Positions 21,978 through 36,612 of a stretch of DNA of 64,000 nucleotides are shown here, piece by piece (the first letter of the stretch is position 1; every line of letters begins with the position of its first letter). A program made the position numbers and the translations under genes. This stretch comes from Onchidella celtica. Lineage: Eukaryota > Mollusca > Gastropoda > Systellommatophora > Onchidiidae. The stretch lies in NCBI GenBank assembly GCA_963931925.1, contig OZ007583.1, forward strand, positions 15,057,117-15,121,116, written 5' to 3'. The notes under the pieces are model-generated. The model worked only from the letters and a program-made list of their open reading frames with translations. It made no database searches and had not been told where the DNA came from.

Positions 21978-22944
21978 CGATTTGAAATCTTGAGAGAGTG
22001 CATGAGATTCGAGGCGATGTTTGATGGAAGACAATTCTAGTCAAACAAGTGTTGCAGCCCTTGACTTGCTGACGTGACACCCTAATGAGGCAGTGCCACA
22101 CCCAGATCATTACCCTGAGTACTCTCCTGGCCTGGGTGTTCTCCTAGCGTCTTAAGATATAGATTGGTGTAGTTTTTTGGTTTTTTTTTAAGTGACAGAA
22201 GAACTCACCTCATAAGTGGGGAATTTGTACAAGAGCTTCATTCTAGTGATATCTTCAATTGTAGTAAATTCACAACAGATGAAGGTGAGGAAAGATCGGT
22301 TGTGGAGAGGGGGGGGGGGGATTGACGAAAATGATGACTGTTGCTGGCAATTACAGGTTGTATTTTATTGTATACTATAGTAAGTAAGTGTATAAATGCT
22401 GCAGGCAGCAGGGAACGGAGAGAATGATCGTGCATTTTGTCTGTTTGTTTGTTTGTTTTTAATGTTTTCAAAGATTGTTTACATGATTCTTCTTTTGAAT
22501 TGGCCGCCAGGCCTACAATAAACTAAAATTGAAATTTGAAACCTGAAACTCTTTCGATCTGCAAACCGAATGAAAACTAGTCCGGTTAATTCGAGCGTGT
22601 ATTTTTATTTCATTGTTACACTATTTTAATGGCATTTTGATGAGGGAAAACATATTATAAACTCCCAAAACTGTTTTTTTTCTCTTACTGTCGGCTGTGG
22701 TAGAGAATATCTTATCAAGAAACAAAAGCAGTCCAAAGATGTTTGCTGACGGGCCATCTACAAAATAAATACAATCGATTTTGGCTAGTTCTGGCCCCTC
22801 CTTTCTGCCCCCCCCCCAACCTTTCGAGGCTTTTCATAGAATTGGTCTTAACCCCAACTCCTTCCGGACTTGTACGAGCGAATGGCTGTTCGAGTGGTAA
22901 TCGCTTATGATCAAGTCAGATCATCACGTGGTGAAAAAGGTTTT
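21978..22944. other. Unassigned non-coding sequence
   Basis: Short G run at 22309-22320, C run at 22809-22817. No gene or known repeat recognised. Confidence 0.4.
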
Positions 22945-23245
22945 TTTCTATTGGTCTGCCTTAAATTGTGGCACAACATCAGCGTTGACACCAGGAAAAG
23001 TGAAATCATACATAAACAGGCTCCCCAAAAACCTGAATTGTTCAGGACTGTTTTTTTTTTCTGGAATTGAATGAAGTCCCTTTTTGGTCTCAGAGGTTTG
23101 AGGATGAGAGTAGATCAAGTGTTTGTTAATGTGTGTGAGTGGGAGCATGGAGAACTGATCTTTTGTCAATCTTGTTTCTAATTTTCTTTCAACGCCTTAG
23201 AGCAAATCATTTATTGTGGATTTGAGCGCTATAAAGTCTATAATA
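22945..23245 (+). mobile_element. LINE 3' end fragment, same family as 49750-50110
   Basis: A short coding end reads LWHNISVDTRKSEII and finishes KPELFRTVFF. The untranslated region contains GAGAGTAGATCAAGTGTTTG and TTAATGTGTGTGAGTGGGAG. The same stretch, inverted and slightly diverged, is found at 49810-49890. The end carries CGCCTTAGAGC and GAGCGCTATAAAG, the L2-style terminal hairpin. Confidence 0.7.
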
Positions 23246-24662
23246 AGGCAGGCCTTGATATTTGAAAACGTTAAATGGCATTTTGCAAGAGCTTTAAAAA
23301 TTTTGACTGTTTCCTTCAACACTATCATGGTTTTTCTATAATCTAACAATTTAAGTTCCTGAAAAGAAACAATCCACGTAGCCAAAGCTAAACTTTTTAA
23401 TTGTTTGCCATAACTGAAAACCGTAAACTTACCATCCACATACCCTCTCCCCCTCGGTCCCATGTAGCCATTTAACCCCACCCCTACCTCTCTCCGATAA
23501 CTTTATGGATGCCTACTAAGATCATTGAGAACAGTCCCCTTAAAAACTGAAATTGGCTGTTTGTTAGGGAACCGTAGTGTAATTACGGTGCCGAATAGAG
23601 ACAAATGCTGAACTGTTCAGCTACAACTTTCTCTGTAAAATACCATAGAGCTCTAATTAACAGACAGATTGAATAAACATGTCTCCAATTCGCTCGCTCT
23701 GGAAAGCTCGAGTCTTCTCAATGATATTTTTTGCATTTAGCAATTGCTTGCAAATTGACTAACATTAACCGTTCAGTCAAAACTTAAACTCCATTGCTTG
23801 AAGGCTACGTGACAAATTGGAAAGGCTTAATAATACACCTTTATAAAGCCATTCAGGCAGCAATTTAACAAATACATGCAAAACAAAAAAAAATACCAAA
23901 AAAGGGCACACGTATGCATTCTGTATTTTACATAAATGTGTAGAGAAAACAATAATCATATATTGCCCCTATTTGTTTCCATTTTCATGGTCTAGAAGTG
24001 CTAAATGATCAATTTTGACATTTGAAGACAACGTTACATGAGAATATTGTATTGATCTCACTTTAACATCGTCGCAGTTGCGCCAATTTCACATTGATCT
24101 CTTTTATTTCTTCTTCCCCTCGTTTACATTTCTTTCTTCGTCTTTTGCCGTATTCCCAAGTCTGACTAAAGACATACATCATGAAAAAAAATAGTTCCTG
24201 ACAAAAGATAGAATAAAATTCAATTCGATACGACGAGATCTGGATATGTTAAATTGCACCATTTGTTTCTTACAATATTAAACAAAGTCCAAAAATAGAT
24301 TTGAACATGCCCCAATGATGCCAGTGAATGCCAGGGTAACTGTCAAAAAATTTTACCAGACAATCACGAAGTATTATAGTCGATGTAGTCCCTGGCCCGA
24401 AGAACTCCTCTCCCAAACTCAAATGTACTTGACGCAAAATGTCCCCCCATTTGTACACTTGACATTCTGATGACGAGTTCCATGTCCTCAGTGATGAGAC
24501 ACTTACACACAAATCGGTATGCACTTGTGATGCTTCACCTTGCCGTTTTCGGCCACCCGAAATCAGTTACGTGTACAGCCTAGCAATTTAGTTTGAAACT
24601 ACAAAAATTTACCAAAAAAAAAAAACCCAACAACTTCTGTGTTGATTTTTCTGTTCTGAGGT
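23246..24662. other. Unassigned non-coding sequence
   Basis: About 1.4 kb, AT-rich. Open frames of up to 94 residues have no recognisable domain. Confidence 0.4.
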
Positions 24663-24860
24663 AAGGCTGTGTTTTTATGTGTACGGAAACAGAAACGGCA
24701 ACGGAAACGTCAGAAACCCGTTAATTAATGAAATAGCAAGAATGTTTCCAGGTCAACGGAAACGGCGTTTTCGTACACATGGAAACACTCTTTCTTTTTA
24801 ATACTAGATACAGTTTTGAAGTTTTCCTTGCCGTTTCCGTTTCTGCCAGTCGAAAAGCAA
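24663..24860. mobile_element. Fold-back element, family B, copy 4
   Basis: The left arm is AAGGCTGTGTTTTTATGTGT then ACGGAAACAGAAACGGCAAC. The centre contains ACGGAAACGGCGTTTTCGTA and ACACATGGAAACACTCTTT. The right arm is TTGCCGTTTCCGTTTCTGCC. The right terminus is more diverged than the left. Confidence 0.8.
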
Positions 24861-25522
24861 AATTGTGCTAGTACAATGCAAAACCTTGAGTTCGGATAGG
24901 TTGCTGCAAGAGTGGAGAAAGTAATAAAAAAGAAAGAAAAAATATCCACGAAAAGAGCATTAATGATTGAGTTTGAGTTCGGAATTTGGGTTTTACTGCT
25001 CGTTGGTACCACAACAGCCACTTTGCGACATTCATCGTTTTTGCTTGGGTAGCCTAATACATTATTTTGGTATTCAGAGTTTCATCAAGTTTACGTTTCA
25101 CAAGCAGAAGTAATAGTTCCCTTACAACACAGGTAAAATTCTCAAAAAAATTGTTTTGAAATGATTTGAAAAAAATGTTGTAAACATGTTGTAGATCCAA
25201 AATCTATTATAAATGGGGAAGGATCGAGGGTGTGGTAAGAAAGTGGAGTAGTCGGCCCAAGGTTCACTGGCCTACTTCTCTTCATGCAGAGCTCGATTTT
25301 TTAAATAAGGTAATTATATTATTCGATATAGCATCAACATGTATATTTATAAATGGTTACCGCCATGTCGATATGAAAGAGAGAGAGAATGTTCATTGAC
25401 ACTCGTCACGATTCGATTGAAGATCAGCAGGTTGGTCATGCGTGGGTAGGATTGACTAAGTACTTACCGGTATCGATTTGCTTGCTGTAACTGTAAATAC
25501 TGAGAAAACTGCAAACTTCATG

Positions 25523-25524
<2 letters not shown>
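24861..25524. other. Unassigned sequence with a 41.74-kb family fragment
   Basis: Bases about 24966-25030 (GAGTTTGAGTTCGG and, further on, CAGCCACTTTGCGACATTCA) resemble segments at 41740-41820 and 43398-43465. The rest is unassigned. Confidence 0.45.
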
Positions 25525-25603
<79 letters not shown>

Positions 25604-25637
25604 CTCTCTCTCTGTCTCTCTCTCTCTCACCTCTCTT
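25525..25637 (+). repeat. (TC)n dinucleotide repeat
   Basis: CTCTCT with three TCTG or CGCT interruptions. Frames reading LSLSLS or RERERE across it are artefacts. Confidence 0.97.
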
Positions 25638-25782
25638 TCGGTCTTTGTTATAGGAGCCAGTTCTGATGGTGATATCAAGACATTGAGATCCGATGAGCAA
25701 ATCACCATTTAGGTGGTGAGTCAGGTGTCAATAAAACTCAGTTTCATCATATCACCATCTAAATAATCTACCTATCAAAATC

Positions 25783-26250
25783 GGCTGGTGCACCTCTGGT
25801 CTGAGCCGTGTGTGCTGGTGCACCTCTGGTCTAAGTCGTGTGCTGGTGCACCTCTGGTCTAAGTCGTGCGCTGGTGAACCGCTGGCTAAGTCGTGTGCTG
25901 GTGCACCTCTGGTCTAAGTCGTGTGCTGGTGCACCTCTGGTCTAAGTCGTGCGCTGGTGCACCGCTGGCTAAGTCGTGTGCTGGTGCACCTCGGGCCTAA
26001 GACATGCTCTGACCTCAGTCATGGGCTGGTGCACCTCTAGCCTAAGATGTGCGCTAGTGCAACTCTAACCCAAGACGTGCGCTGGTGCAACTCTAGCCTA
26101 AGACGTGTGCTGGTGCACGTCTGGCCTAAGGCGTGTGCTGGTGCGCATCTGGCCTAAGTAGTGTGATGTGCACCTTTGGCCTAAGTCGTGTGCTTGTGCA
26201 CCACTGCTCTACGATGTGCGATGGTACACCTCTAGCCAAAGACGTGCACT
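25783..26250 (+). repeat. 28-bp minisatellite, ~16-17 copies
   Basis: The unit is TGCTGGTGCACCTCTGGTCT plus AAGTCGTG. Early copies are nearly identical. Some lack two bases (ACCGCTGGCTAAG) and the later ones drift to CTCTAGCCTAAGACGTGCGC. The gradual divergence from left to right suggests recent expansion of the left part. Confidence 0.93.
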
Positions 26251-27060
26251 TCTTTCTACATGGCATCCTGTGAAATCGTTAAGCTCATACAGTTCTCCGT
26301 CAAGAACTATAACAAAGCCTGCAGAGAGAATAAAAGTTGCTATGGGCAAAACAGTGCTATGCACACAATAACGGGCCCTGGAAACATGACAGGCTACCAT
26401 TGATCTGGTACGTAACATGTAAATATACAGTTTTTCTTCTATCTTGTTTCGATGCTTTGTATTGTTTCTCTAAGCTTTGTGGACATGCCATCTTCGATCG
26501 ATAGACATCTAGGCGGTCCTGCCTTCGTTTGAAATACCCAGAACTCTAATAATATTGCACACCACAGGTTTCATGAACACGTAGATAACAACATCTGAGC
26601 AACAAAAAAAAGCGAACGCTTTACTTATCTGAACGAAGGAGGGGCGAATGGAGCCAAATTTGAGATGTTTACTCTTCTGTGGTTATCGAAAGTATATTGC
26701 ACGGGGCTTTACCGAACACTAACAATTTTGTTAAACCTCATTTAGTTTTTGTGTAAATTTTGGGATTAAAGCTCTGGCGAAATCGAGCATGAGAGTTGCT
26801 AAAATTTTCCAAACTGAATTTCTCGCAACACTGATTTGGCAGTTCGCCCCTTCGTCAAACAGAGAAGTTAAAGGTTCACATATTCGTTGTGCAGCTGTTC
26901 TTATCCTTTCGTTCCTTCGTCATGAAGCAGACAGTTTGGTCACACACCTTGCATTGTGAGCAATATAAGAGCCTCCAAAGATAATAATTATGAAACCGTT
27001 TTCCAAAGATGTGAGAGGGTATGGTGTCACTGATGAAGAAGACATTGGATGGCCCATCGC
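26251..27060. other. Unassigned non-coding sequence
   Basis: No gene, repeat family or RNA recognised. Confidence 0.4.
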
Positions 27061-27728
27061 GACTCTGGTTCTTCTTTGTTTCAACTCATCTTTTGTTTGC
27101 ACAACTGAGGAAATAGACGATAAACCTTCGCAGCTGAAGTATTATGATAAGGAGTTAGAATAAATCGGAAGTGTGAAACAGCTTGATAAGTGCCACAATG
27201 CATTTTAAACAATTTTTTTTTTTTTAGATGTATATCTTTTTTATTATGGACTTTTGCAACATAGCAATAACTGCTTAGAAATAAAATGAATGGAGAATCT
27301 CTAAATCTGTAAATAAAAGAGTTCTTGGGTTTTGTTGTTGTTTTGTTGCATTAATGGGAAAAAAAATTAACCCAACATATAGGAAAAAATATGAATACAA
27401 CTTTGTTCCTTTGACAGGAGAATATGGAATAGTATATCTAGACATTGCGTCTCGAAGCCTCAAATACTTGAATGTTCGTTGTATTTTCTGTGATCTGGCT
27501 GTTATCGACATTTTTTTCAAGCGACAAAATTTGATTTGCATTCTGTTGCAAAGTGACACATTATAAAAGAAAAATAGTCTAGAAAACTCGGACACAAAAA
27601 TATGAGAAAAACAAGCTGGTAGAAAAGTAAACAATTATTAACTCGTGCATTTATTATACCTCTCCTACATACTAAAAGATCTCCAGTTTTTCAGGAAATG
27701 GAGAAAAAAACAAACAAGAACTAAGGTC
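27061..27728. mobile_element. MITE family A, copy 3 (split by a retrocopy)
   Basis: The left half (27061-27214) has TTTGCACAACTGAGG, AAGGAGTTAGAATAAATCGG and CAGCTTGATAAGTGCCACAA. The right half (27637-27728) has CATTTATTATACCTCTCCTA, CATACTAAAAGATCTCCAGT and ends CAAACAAGAACTAAGG. Removing the insertion at 27215-27627 and one duplicate restores a ~246-bp family member. Confidence 0.85.
27215..27627 (-). pseudogene. Poly(A) retrocopy (5'-truncated mRNA or SINE-like) in MITE A3
   Basis: On the minus strand the 413-bp insert ends CATAATAAAAAAGATATACA, a few bases and then a poly(A) run, so an AATAAA signal sits about 15-20 bases before the tail as in a polyadenylated transcript. TAAACAATT flanks it at 27206-27214 and 27628-27636. 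This is the footprint of LINE-mediated reverse transcription. The sequence has no recognised coding homology; a 119-residue minus-strand frame through it lacks known domains. It could be a copied 3' untranslated region or an unknown short retroelement. Confidence 0.75.
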
Positions 27729-27878
27729 CCGCCATATTTGGGCATGAAATCGCGCTCTATCGAAATCTACATGTAACTAAGTCTGTCACACAGTCAGCCC
27801 TATGGGTTGGGGTAAGATTGGCATTTGAGGTGGGGGCACAGAGTAACTATTACCAAAAAACCTACCCATGGGGCGTCC
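27729..27878. other. Unassigned spacer before a TCTA array
   Basis: No feature recognised. Confidence 0.4.
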
Positions 27879-29862
<1,984 letters not shown>

Positions 29863-30442
29863 CCATCACCCACGTAGCTGGGTTACACCCATAAATACCA
29901 TCCTTTAAGTTTTCATTGGCTTCTCTCTGAAGAGTACACAAGCAACTTCTTTATACCTCTCCTCCTATACTCTTTCGCCATGCACGCATACTGAAATACT
30001 GCTTTTCTCCTACTTAAGCTTTGGCTTTGGTTAACGCTAACACTCAATCTTGTTACACATGAGCAAAACACTATCGTAGACACGCACGCATACACACAAT
30101 TATACAAGAATACACGAACACACGCACAAACGCTCACGGACAAAGGCGCAGCAGACACGCACACGAACACCCACTCACACGCACATACACAAATACTCAC
30201 ACAAACAACATCTCTAAGCGGGGTGAGACGTTGTCTTGACTCGGGGGCTCCAATAACAGAACCAAAGGCGATAATTTGATTGAGCAGAGCGGCCATTAAA
30301 ATCCTCTGCCCTGTGAAATTGGGGAGTTAGACCGTTAGGTACTCACTCGTCGTCTGTTGGGCTGCTGGTTCACAGGCCAATACTCGTCCAATATCACAGA
30401 TAGGCTGATCTAGCTTATTGTACGGCCTATTTGTGTTGTTTC
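29863..30442. other. Unassigned sequence with an ACAC/CGCA-rich tract
   Basis: Bases 30075-30205 are rich in ACAC and CACGC words, a decayed CA-type repeat. Otherwise nothing recognised. Confidence 0.5.
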
Positions 30443-30893
<451 letters not shown>

Positions 30894-31230
30894 GCACATG
30901 GCTACGTTCTTTCTTTGTCAGCTCGCCTACTAAAAGACAAAAACGGGAACTAATTGGTTCTACTCCCCTTAAGTAAACACACAAAAACACACGCAGCTAA
31001 AATCCTACGCACAGGCAGATACGCATACATCCACCGCGCCCAGTGAGGCTTTAGACCCCTGGTTTCAGTCCATCGTTTACTCGAGGACAAGTCACGTGTA
31101 GATGGAACCCTAAGCCAGGACCCTGAGAAGATCGGTGCACAGACTTACACGCTTATCTTCCACTTAACCTTCGCTTTGTCTATCTCATCCCTTACCCCGT
31201 TCTTTTCTGTCTTTCCAAGTACTTTCAGTG
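30894..31230. other. Unassigned non-coding sequence
   Basis: No feature recognised. Confidence 0.4.
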
Positions 31231-31655
31231 GAGACGCTGGTCTAGAGGCAAGGTACCCGCCTCTCATCCCGGAGGTGCAGAGTTTGAGTCCCGGTCGTAT
31301 CAGACACATTGGAGTTTGGGGATTTTTCCTCATATTTCCTGTCCTTGATGCCTAAGCACCCAGTTTTCTCGTAGGGATTGTTTGCAGGTTGCGCCCATCA
31401 AAGACACCTTGGCAGTTGGATATCGAGTAGAGCAGACCGGGCCAGGCCGCTGCCTGGGCAAAATTAAAGAAAAAAACTAATCCCTACCACCCCCCCCCAC
31501 CCCCTCCCCCTTCCGAAAATTTTTTTTTTAATTCTGACCATCACTGCACAGTGGCGACGACGTCTCTACTCCAGCTTTAACAGGGCTGCAATGACACCAA
31601 GACAAATTTCACACATTTGGGATCAAAGAAGTATATAACTACAAATACAGAGAGA
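31231..31655 (+). mobile_element. tRNA-derived SINE, alpha tail, copy d
   Basis: A-box-like TGGTCTAGAGGCAAGGTACC near 31240, B-box-like GAGTTTGAGTCCCGG near 31280. The body has CACCCAGTTTTCTCG and ACACCTTGGCAGTTGGATAT. A C-rich linker at 31490-31512 leads to the alpha tail with CTTTAACAGGGCTGCAATGA and GAAGTATATAAC. Confidence 0.88.
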
Positions 31656-31929
31656 AAAAAATCCTCACCTCTAGCAAATTACGTAACAGATTTTATACTT
31701 CACACAGGCTCTGCGGCAAAACAACTGGCCTATTAGAGTGCTCTGTTACCAATGAAATTTAAAAAAAGATACGCTGAGACTCTATGGAGTCGCCATCAAA
31801 GCGACTGTAACTAATCTAGCCACGTCATCTCACCAATAAAATGCAGGTCAAGACAAACAGAACTCCCACTGTGTCTGGGAATTCGAAAGAAATGGTTTTC
31901 CATTGTCTTTTGTTTTTCTAATAATTGTT
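31656..31929. other. Unassigned non-coding sequence
   Basis: No feature recognised. Confidence 0.4.
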
Positions 31930-32120
31930 AGGCCGTGTTTTCATGGGTACAGAGACGGACACGGCAACAGAATTGCCGAAAATCCATCAAGTAGTAAAAA
32001 GAAAGACTGTTTTCATGTGTAAGGAAACGGCATGAAATAAAGTTTTCTGTTTCACTACTTGAAGAGTTTTTGCCGTTTCTTTTGCCCTTGGAGTTTCCAC
32101 GCACATGAAAACCCAGCTTT
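31930..32120. mobile_element. Fold-back element, family B, copy 5
   Basis: The left arm reads GGCCGTGTTTTCATGGGTAC then a diverged GGACACGGCAAC. The right arm reads GTTTCCACGCACATGAAAAC then CCAGCTT. The inner pair ATCAAGTAGTAAAA and TTTCACTACTTGAAG is conserved. It directly abuts copy 6. Confidence 0.8.
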
Positions 32121-32315
32121 AAGCTGTGTTTTCATATGTACGGAAACGGAAACGGCAATTGAAACGTCAGAAACTCTCCGAGTAGCGAAATTAAGCATGT
32201 TTTCATTTGTACGTGAACTCCGTTTCCGTACACATGGAAATATCCTTTCCTTTTACAACTTGATAGATTTTGACGTTTCCGTTGCCATTTCCTCACATAT
32301 GGAAACACAGCTTAA
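32120..32315. mobile_element. Fold-back element, family B, copy 6
   Basis: The left arm AAGCTGTGTTTTCATATGTA plus CGGAAACGGAAACGGCAATT and the right arm GACGTTTCCGTTGCCATTTC plus CATATGGAAACACAGCTT. The two termini are nearly perfect inverted repeats. It shares its left boundary with copy 5, so the pair is a back-to-back dimer. Confidence 0.87.
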
Positions 32316-33428
32316 GACTTTTTAAATTCTGTTTCAGTTTTACTCTTTTTCGCTTGTGCCTAAATCCAGCCCTGATTAAGTATAAAAGATTTTCAGTATA
32401 GTTCTCAACAAAAACAAAAAAAAAAACTCTCTGGGAAGGAACTATTATTCAAATTCAATATTACGTGACAATTAAGGACAGTCGTACTTCTCACAAAGCC
32501 ACGCGTTTGAAAAATACAGTAAGAAACAAATAATTATACGGTAAAATCTAGATGAATGAAATGCTTGGAGGAAAATTCTTTTTTTTTGTTTAAACTATGA
32601 ATAGAATTTATTTAATCTGTCTAGCTACCGATCTATCAATCTATCTGTCTCTCTGTGTCTGTCTGCCTGCCTGCTTGTTTATCTATTTATCTCTGTCTGC
32701 ATTTTGCTGCATAAATATCCGTATTTAAAAGTCCATTCTTTACGCATTTATCGTTCTGCCCATCTAGCCGTCTCCGTGTGTCTGTGTCCTGCTCTGTATT
32801 CAGATTACAAAACATCGGATTTGCTAACATTTTGTTTGACACTTTGTTTTTCTCTCTCTCTGTCTCTCTCTCTCTCTTTTATGTCTGTGTGTCTGGGTGG
32901 CAACTGACCAAACTACCGGATCTGTTTACACAAACCAGCATGAAATCTGTCTGTCCAGACTTAGCGTTTGTCTGTGAGGAACAAATTCTATGACAATATC
33001 AGTGTTTGGTTGTAGATTTTCCTAACGAACTTCCCCCTCAAGAACAACAACAAATATCTAAATCAACAAAACGGCAAATTAAATACGCCGGGAAAAACCC
33101 AAGCCAAACATAAAAAAACATTTAAATAATGAATTTATACGGCAATTTTTCCTTGCTACTCAAACGGACTCTCCTGGCTGGCCTTTGATCATTTTCCATT
33201 TTCCCAGGCTCCAGGTAGGAAAATCAATTTCCAGGGATTTGACAGAATAATAGCAATGTGACGAGATAGTTCGGCCAAATGTCATCAACATTTCTAGAGC
33301 GGAAAATATCGGTTCTCATACACAAGCGAGTCAAATTGAAATCCTAGTGGGGAAAGTGCGAATTGATGACTTGGAATTCAGCGGTAGGATGTTCGTGTAT
33401 TCATTGTCGGTGAGAAGTGATGGTCCGC

Positions 33429-33429
<1 letters not shown>
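32316..33429. other. Unassigned sequence with minor TCTG/TCTC patches
   Basis: Decayed TCTA/TCTG sequence at 32610-32700 and a CTCTCT patch at 32850-32880. No gene recognised. Confidence 0.45.
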
Positions 33430-33524
<95 letters not shown>

Positions 33525-33539
33525 GTAGATAGATAGATG
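33430..33539 (+). repeat. (GATA)n array, left of SINE e
   Basis: About 27 GATA units ending directly at the SINE head. Another GATA array starts directly at the SINE's 3' end, so the SINE probably entered one array. Confidence 0.97.
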
Positions 33540-34005
33540 GGGACAAGGTGGTCTAGAGGCAAGGTGCTCGCCTCTCATGCCAAGGGTCCCGGGTTCTAAA
33601 CCCGGGCAGTGCAGGCATGTTGGAAAGTGGATTTTTCTCATATTTTCAAGTCCCTGGTCCTATTGGGGGGTAGGATCGAGTAGTTCTTGGAAATTGGATT
33701 TTTCTCATATTTTCAAGTCCCTGGTCCTATTGGGGGGTAGGATCGAGTACTTAGTCTTCTCGGATAAGGACGAAAAAATTCGGAGGGCCCGTGTGCACGT
33801 TGCGCAGGCTAAAGATACCTTGGCAGTTGGAAATCGTAAAGAGCAGGCCGAAAGGCCGCTGCCCGGGCAAAATTGATATTAATAGATTAAAATTTATCCA
33901 TATCATCTCCCCCCCCCCCCCTGCCAGAACAAGAAATAATAAAACAAGTAAAGTGAGGTGTAAATGCCAAGGGCAGCGAACCTCCTAAAATAAAGACCTC
34001 AAATA
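33538..34005 (+). mobile_element. tRNA-derived SINE, beta tail, copy e, with internal 67-bp duplication
   Basis: A-box-like TGGTCTAGAGGCAAGGTGCT near 33550 and B-box-like CCCGGGTTCTAAACCCGGG near 33587, the best-preserved head here. Bases 33621-33687 are repeated at 33688 onward with few changes, doubling part of the body. After AGATACCTTGGCAGTTGG and GCCGCTGCCCGGGCAAAATT comes a C-rich linker, then the beta tail with GTGAGGTGTAAATGCCAAGG and GCGAACCTCCTAAAATAAAG. Confidence 0.92.
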
Positions 34006-34255
<250 letters not shown>

Positions 34256-34274
34256 GCATACATACATACATACA

Positions 34275-34306
<32 letters not shown>

Positions 34307-34322
34307 CACATACACACATACA

Positions 34323-34354
<32 letters not shown>

Positions 34355-34415
34355 CACACACACCCATGCATACATACATATACACTTACACACATACATA
34401 TACACACACACCCAC

Positions 34416-34448
<33 letters not shown>

Positions 34449-34585
34449 GGCACACCCACACACACACTCACCCACACACACACCTACCCACACAAACACC
34501 CAGCTACACACACACACACACTCACGCACACACACACGTACACACATACATACATACATTCATACATACATACATACATACATAG
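34256..34585 (+). repeat. (CATA)n and CA/ACGC-rich repeat
   Basis: The GATA array switches at 34256 to CATA units, then mixed CACACA, CGCACG (34420-34448) and back to CATA by 34545. Overlapping frames reading YVCMYVCM or THIHTYIH are artefacts of the repeat. Confidence 0.95.
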
Positions 34586-35199
34586 ATAATTCCTGTGTCT
34601 GTGTGACAGAGAAACAGAGACACAGAAAGACATACAATTGCAGACAGAATGAAAGAGAGAAAGAGAAAGAAAGCTCGTTTTAAAGTGAGAAAGAGAAAGA
34701 AAGCTACCCCCACCACTAATCTTCCTTTGTAGTCCTTTTTATTTAAACTATATTCTCAAATTAAGTACTATGAGCAATCTTTCTCTCTCTATAGCATAAT
34801 GGTCAAGAGAACTGGCATTTTGGAGTCTTAGCAGAAACATAAAGAAAACAGTAATCGGTGGTTCCTTTCTAACAAACATCGATATTGCCGCGGCTCAGCC
34901 GGGAATATGAAAGAAAAGCAGAAATGTTCAGTGCTAGCAGATCGATGTCAGAACGATACGATATTCCAGGTCAGTTAGCATTTCCACGTGATCGGCATTG
35001 TGGGCACGTTTGAGTCGATTCTTTCCAGGTTCTACGAGTACACGCAGGTAGAGTTCTGTCTTGTTTAGGTTGAACTAAAGAACACTAGCAGCTGCAGCAG
35101 CGACAACAACAACAAGAACAATACAATCACAGCAGCAATAACAACGACACACCAAGAACAGCAACAAGAAAGATAACATGATGCCAAGGTTTAAGCTTA
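34586..35199. other. Unassigned sequence with A/G-rich and CAA-rich patches
   Basis: A/G-rich at 34608-34700 (GAGAAAGAGAAAGAAAGCT occurs twice) and a CAA/CAG-rich patch at 35090-35170. No gene. Confidence 0.45.
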
Positions 35200-35310
35200 T
35201 AACAACCTGGTTCGGATATCATGGATCATGGATGTTGGATGGCATATATATAGCGCGTATCCATTTAAAATGCTCTATGCGCTTTACAGAAGCAACATTT
35301 CAACCACAGA
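35200..35310 (-). repeat. Fragment of a GCGC-hairpin retroelement end
   Basis: CATATATATAGCGCGTATCC then GCTCTATGCGCTTTACAG matches, inverted, the layout of the retroelement ends at 2.3 and 18.4 kb. No (ATT) tail survives. Confidence 0.4.
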
Positions 35311-36179
35311 GCAGAATGGAGCGCCTGCTAAACGCTCAACATACTACACTGCTTCTCTCTCTCTCCCTGTCTCGCTCACTCTCTCTCTCTCTCTACCTCT
35401 CTCTATCTCAGAGCAAATTGTAGAGCAGCCTGTTAGGCGCAGTTCACCACTCACAACAGTTCACTACTCACAACTCACATAATATTTGAATATTCCTATG
35501 AGACGTCTCGTCTTCAAAAACAGTAATGACCGTTTGTTTGTTGTTTTTTTTTCCACTGAGTGAAAGTTAAAATGCAGTAACGCTACTTCAAAAGAGATCA
35601 TTTGGTTCAGTACTGATTGAACTAGACAAAGTTCAGCCATTCCACGGTAATAAAAATCTTGAAGGAAACAGGTCTCATGTTATTTGAGTGCTGTTTTATA
35701 TGGGCGAAACAGTGCATTGTTTATTGTTCTCGCACGAATTGTGAATTTTAATACAACCGGAAGTTACTTCCAGTGAATTCCGAACTTTATCGGTATGCTC
35801 TTCTGGTTTCCGAAATATTATGAAAATCACCAAAAAACTGTTGGGTCATTTTTGCCATATTTTGTCTTCCGGTTTGAGGTTCATTCCGGAAGAGGATAAG
35901 ATGATATTGCTTGTGGACTCACCAATCTGCTTACTGTAGAATGTTAAGCATGGACTGCCAGTGTTTATGTTGACAATCTAGGCACGCCATCCTTGGTTGC
36001 CATGGGCGTTTCCATGTGTTTATCTCCCTGGCCCATCACTGACCAGGGTCCATCAGCTGTATCCCGTGTAATATACTCACTGGCACCAGGAAGCACGCAT
36101 GGAATTACCGATTGGTAATATATATACAATGTATGTTATCAGTGCTCTACGGGGTCAAGACATTCCATAGGCTCATAGG
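35311..36179. other. Unassigned sequence with a CTCT tract
   Basis: A CTCTCT-rich tract at 35352-35410, then unassigned sequence. Confidence 0.4.

Positions 36180-36612
<433 letters not shown>

Noticed and set aside
33545-33610. Functional tRNA gene
   Set aside because: Best-preserved head of the SINE family, but continuous with the shared SINE body and beta tail.
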